NCBI GenBank assembly: GCA_033980235.1
Contig: CM067062.1
Coordinates: 18,072,301 to 18,136,300 of the forward strand
Direction: 5' to 3'
Source of the DNA: Diadema setosum
Lineage: Eukaryota > Echinodermata > Echinoidea > Diadematoida > Diadematidae
DNA length: 64,000 nucleotides
Below, one piece after another: positions 61,505 through 64,000 of the stretch (position 1 is its first letter; each line of letters opens with the position of its first letter). The position numbers and the translations under genes were made by a program. The notes under the pieces were generated by a model. It had not been told where the DNA came from. It was given only the letters and a program-made list of their open reading frames with translations, and did not search any database.

Positions 61505-61544
61505 CGTAGACTCTGCTATCTAGGTGGAAAAGAAGTAACGCCAT
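61505..61544 (-). CDS. Exon 1 (coding part) of ITPRID-like gene, start codon
   Basis: Read on the minus strand, an ATG at 61544-61542 sits in ACCATGG, a strong Kozak context, and opens 13 codons (MALLLFHLDSRVY) plus one base. It ends at a good donor, CTACG|GTAAGC (last exon base 61505). Joining to the acceptor at 21189/21188 completes a GCC codon and continues in frame as ADPSIMWAMRRQES into the giant exon. The match of start context, donor and phase is the reason for choosing this start instead of the first ATG inside the giant exon (21174). If this exon is wrong, that internal ATG is the fallback. The same RNA contains upstream ATGs in another frame (about 61558-61568) that end in TAG after the start, so a short overlapping uORF is possible. 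Noncoding in-between exons cannot be excluded. Confidence 0.55.
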
Positions 61545-62330
61545 GGTAAATTCTGATCATCGGCATCATGCCTGATGCAGTGATTTCTACGGTGGAGGTT
61601 TCCTTGAAAAAAAAAATATCACACACTATAATGAAGATGTAGCTTCACACCAGCACCAGAAACTTGGGCTGACACACACAGTTTTTCCTCCGAGACAACT
61701 GAAGATGCGGGCTACACACGATGCAACATCGTAGTCAGGCTGGTTGTGCATGAGGATGCATTTATGTCATTTGAGTGGGTTCATTTTGCATGAAAATAGA
61801 TACCCTCATCAGCTACTCTTGGAGGAATCAGGCCTTGCCGCGGTGCAGGCCGGTGGCAGCGGCTGCCAGGCAGAGCTTCTGGCCCCGAGATCCCCATGTG
61901 GCGTGTGCTCGCATGTCCGCTTGGCGTGTTCACCGCACTAATTGCATCGGTCTGCAAAGTCGGCGTGAGTGTGAGCGAGTGAGTAAGTGAACACACTATG
62001 GGAGACTGGTGGGGGCTGATTAACGGAGATGGGATGAGGACCGCTGTGAGATTGAAAACAAGAAGAGTTGATGGCAATAAAGGGAGAGAGCTTGTGATGG
62101 AGAGAGAGAGAAAGAGGGAGGAAGGGAGGGAGAGATGGCGGGAGGCAATAAATGAGTCACATGGGAAACGGTTGTCAAGCAATTAGTTCTGACAACGCTA
62201 CAGTCACACAGCAGTGGTCGCTCCATTGTCCTCTCGACACACTGCCCGCCAATCTCCTTGCGTCTTCGTTAGCGGCGGCGAGCGAACACGAGATGACACC
62301 AGCGTGAAGGTAGGGATGTGAAGAGTGGGA
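61545..62330 (-). promoter_or_regulatory. Probable 5' UTR and promoter of the ITPRID-like gene
   Basis: Immediately upstream of the proposed start codon the base composition changes to GC-rich, non-repetitive sequence (clearest at 61830-61960 and 62210-62300). An inverted CCAAT box (GCCAATCTCC on the plus strand) lies at 62243-62254, next to a CpG-rich stretch of GGCGGCGAGCGAAC type. A T-run followed by TTCAAG at about 61595-61610 (minus-strand sense) could be the acceptor of a separate 5' UTR exon, so the first exon may be split. No TATA box is evident. The transcription start is not resolved. Confidence 0.35.
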
Positions 62331-64000
62331 ATGGAAAAGAGAGTAAGAGAGAGAGGAAGAGAAAGGGAGGGGAACAGGTAGGAGACTTAAAAAAAAGAGG
62401 AAAACAGACAGATCGTTGAAGAAAGGATGAATCGATCTGAAGGGCTTTTCATAGATCTAAGATCTTGGCTGCACAAACCTTGACAGCCAGAGTGTAGTGT
62501 GTGAACGGCTCAATATAAGCCATTGTGTTGAGGCGGATGGGGATATCACGCCTTCACTTAGTCGCACCTTTTGCTGTCAAGTTTCAACAGGTGTGTTCAC
62601 ATAGGACCACGAAAAACAAACATGTCTAACTAGCTTGGGCGTGATATTGAAGATACATATAACCTGAAGGACGGTAAACGGTATGGAGTTTCTCCACTTC
62701 CTGACATATAAGTCATATAAAATCTCACTTCTATGATGTATAACTGCTATTGGTAAAGAGTGTTTTTTTTTCTTGCTCCTTTGTAATTCTAATGTCTTAT
62801 TTTCACTGAAAGTCTCTTACATCGATGAATATTAACATGCGCTAACCATTTTCATTTCTGAAGATTTACACTTGACTTATACATGAGTTGGATTCTTGTT
62901 GGCGGTTAGTTTGACTAGAATGATCAGTAATTTCAAAAGGCGAACACCTTGTTATGTTTCTAGTTACATAAACTGCATGGAAATAGTTGCTTTCATTCAT
63001 TCATTCTTTTTTTTTTTTTTTTTGGACTTCCAGCATTTTAGTTTTATATGACAAGAACTGTAGGTCACATAAAAAGAAAATGATTATTTTGCAATGCATG
63101 GCAACCCATGTTCAGAATACTTGAGTTACAGCCTCCTATTCTTTCTTCTTCTTCTTTTCTTTTGGCTGTTTAAGAAACAAGGCCAAAGCCAAATTTTATA
63201 TCAAAATATTTTCAATAAAATTTTGTAAAAAGTCTCCAAATTTTATTGAAATTGAGTAAAGGGTGTAGGAGTGGCAAATGAAAATACAGTAGGGGCACAA
63301 TGTGCCCCCTCGGGCTTAATAGGGTTAAGTATGGATGATCTTATAAATAAAAGCATGTAATTCTATATTGACAATAAGAATAGTCAGCACAATATACTCA
63401 CTAGTATCTAGCACATTTCTATAATCACATATGTGATCACACAACAAAAGGAAAAAATATACATCCATTGATTTGATATAGAGATTCAACATGCTTCAAA
63501 TATTGCATAATTGATAACTGATCATTCACAAATGTTTATTTCCTTGTGTAACATGCTTCTATAAGTAAATATTATGCACTTGTCAACAAAATTAGGATCA
63601 ATGGAACAGGTAAAATATATTCTGTTTCAGTTTCAGTTTATCATATTTTCATATCTTAGGAAAATAAATAATACACTGTAATAACACAAAATAAATAACA
63701 AACAAATACATTTCTATTTTAATCATAAAAAAGAAATGTCAATATTAGTAAAACTTGTAATTTAACGGTCACATGCTGATATTGTATACAGAGAAGAGAT
63801 AGAAACCAATGAAAGGTCACAGCTTGTAGGAAGTGCAACTTTAGAAGCAAATATAAGTTTTTAGCATTAAATTGGAGATTGAAAATAATGTGGAAATGAC
63901 TGAAATGAACATTCACATTACAAAAAGAAAAAAACTGAGTAACTTCTGTATTGTAACACATCCATACTGTAGAGTAAATCACTATCTATGTGGTCTTGAA
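62331..64000. other. Upstream flank, no gene recognised
   Basis: A purine-rich AGAGAGAG segment (62335-62375; another at 62098-62140 inside the promoter block) gives way to AT-rich DNA to the window edge. No exon, repeat family or element was recognised. The frame 63719-63982 has no support. Confidence 0.45.

Noticed and set aside
61744..62226. Short frames on both strands in the GC-rich block
   Set aside because: Many frames stay open in GC-rich DNA; the block is better explained as promoter and 5' UTR.

Overview
The window looks like animal nuclear DNA: AT-rich and intron-rich, packed with miniature inverted-repeat elements, tRNA-derived SINE heads, a decayed non-LTR retrotransposon and many microsatellites. 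No operon, ribosome-binding site, CRISPR array, rRNA or intact tRNA gene is visible. The repeat mix suggests a marine invertebrate deuterostome, perhaps an echinoderm, but this is inference.

The main content is one minus-strand protein gene that appears to span almost the whole window. I assembled six coding exons by hand: 61544-61505 (start codon in a strong Kozak context), 21188-16061 (a giant exon of about 1,709 codons), 6901-6646, 4451-4380, 3454-3342 and 964-805. All junctions have GT/AG ends and compatible codon phases. The gene runs off the left edge, so the C-terminus is missing. The product, more than 1,920 residues, is a long, low-complexity, Ser/Pro-rich scaffold with an LGFG...IPxRF motif near residue 252 and a coiled-coil tail. 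It most resembles the ITPRID family (ITPRID1/ITPRID2-KRAP/TESPA1; IP3-receptor-interacting proteins). The family call is tentative; the exon chain is firmer.

Layout: 1-6.9 kb holds the 3' exons and four introns with small MITEs. 6.9-16.1 kb is intron 2, with a SINE, two MITE families and an unexplained 150-codon minus-strand ORF. 16.1-21.2 kb is the giant exon. 21.2-61.5 kb is a roughly 40 kb first intron that has collected most of the mobile DNA: a truncated LINE split by a 1.04 kb long inverted repeat, five copies of a 91 bp terminal-inverted-repeat element, hAT-like elements with candidate target duplications, long GGATT, TTA, GAA and TA microsatellites, and two near-perfect RFX X-box palindromes. 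61.5-62.3 kb is the probable 5' exon and promoter. 62.3-64 kb is upstream flank with nothing recognised.

I found no defence system, pathway cluster or other multi-gene system. The most notable points are the long-intron gene model, the 91 bp element family, the GTGACCC...GGGTCAC element family (three copies, one of them an internal deletion), the long inverted repeat inside the LINE, and the nested element carrying four copies of a 12 bp GC-rich palindrome.
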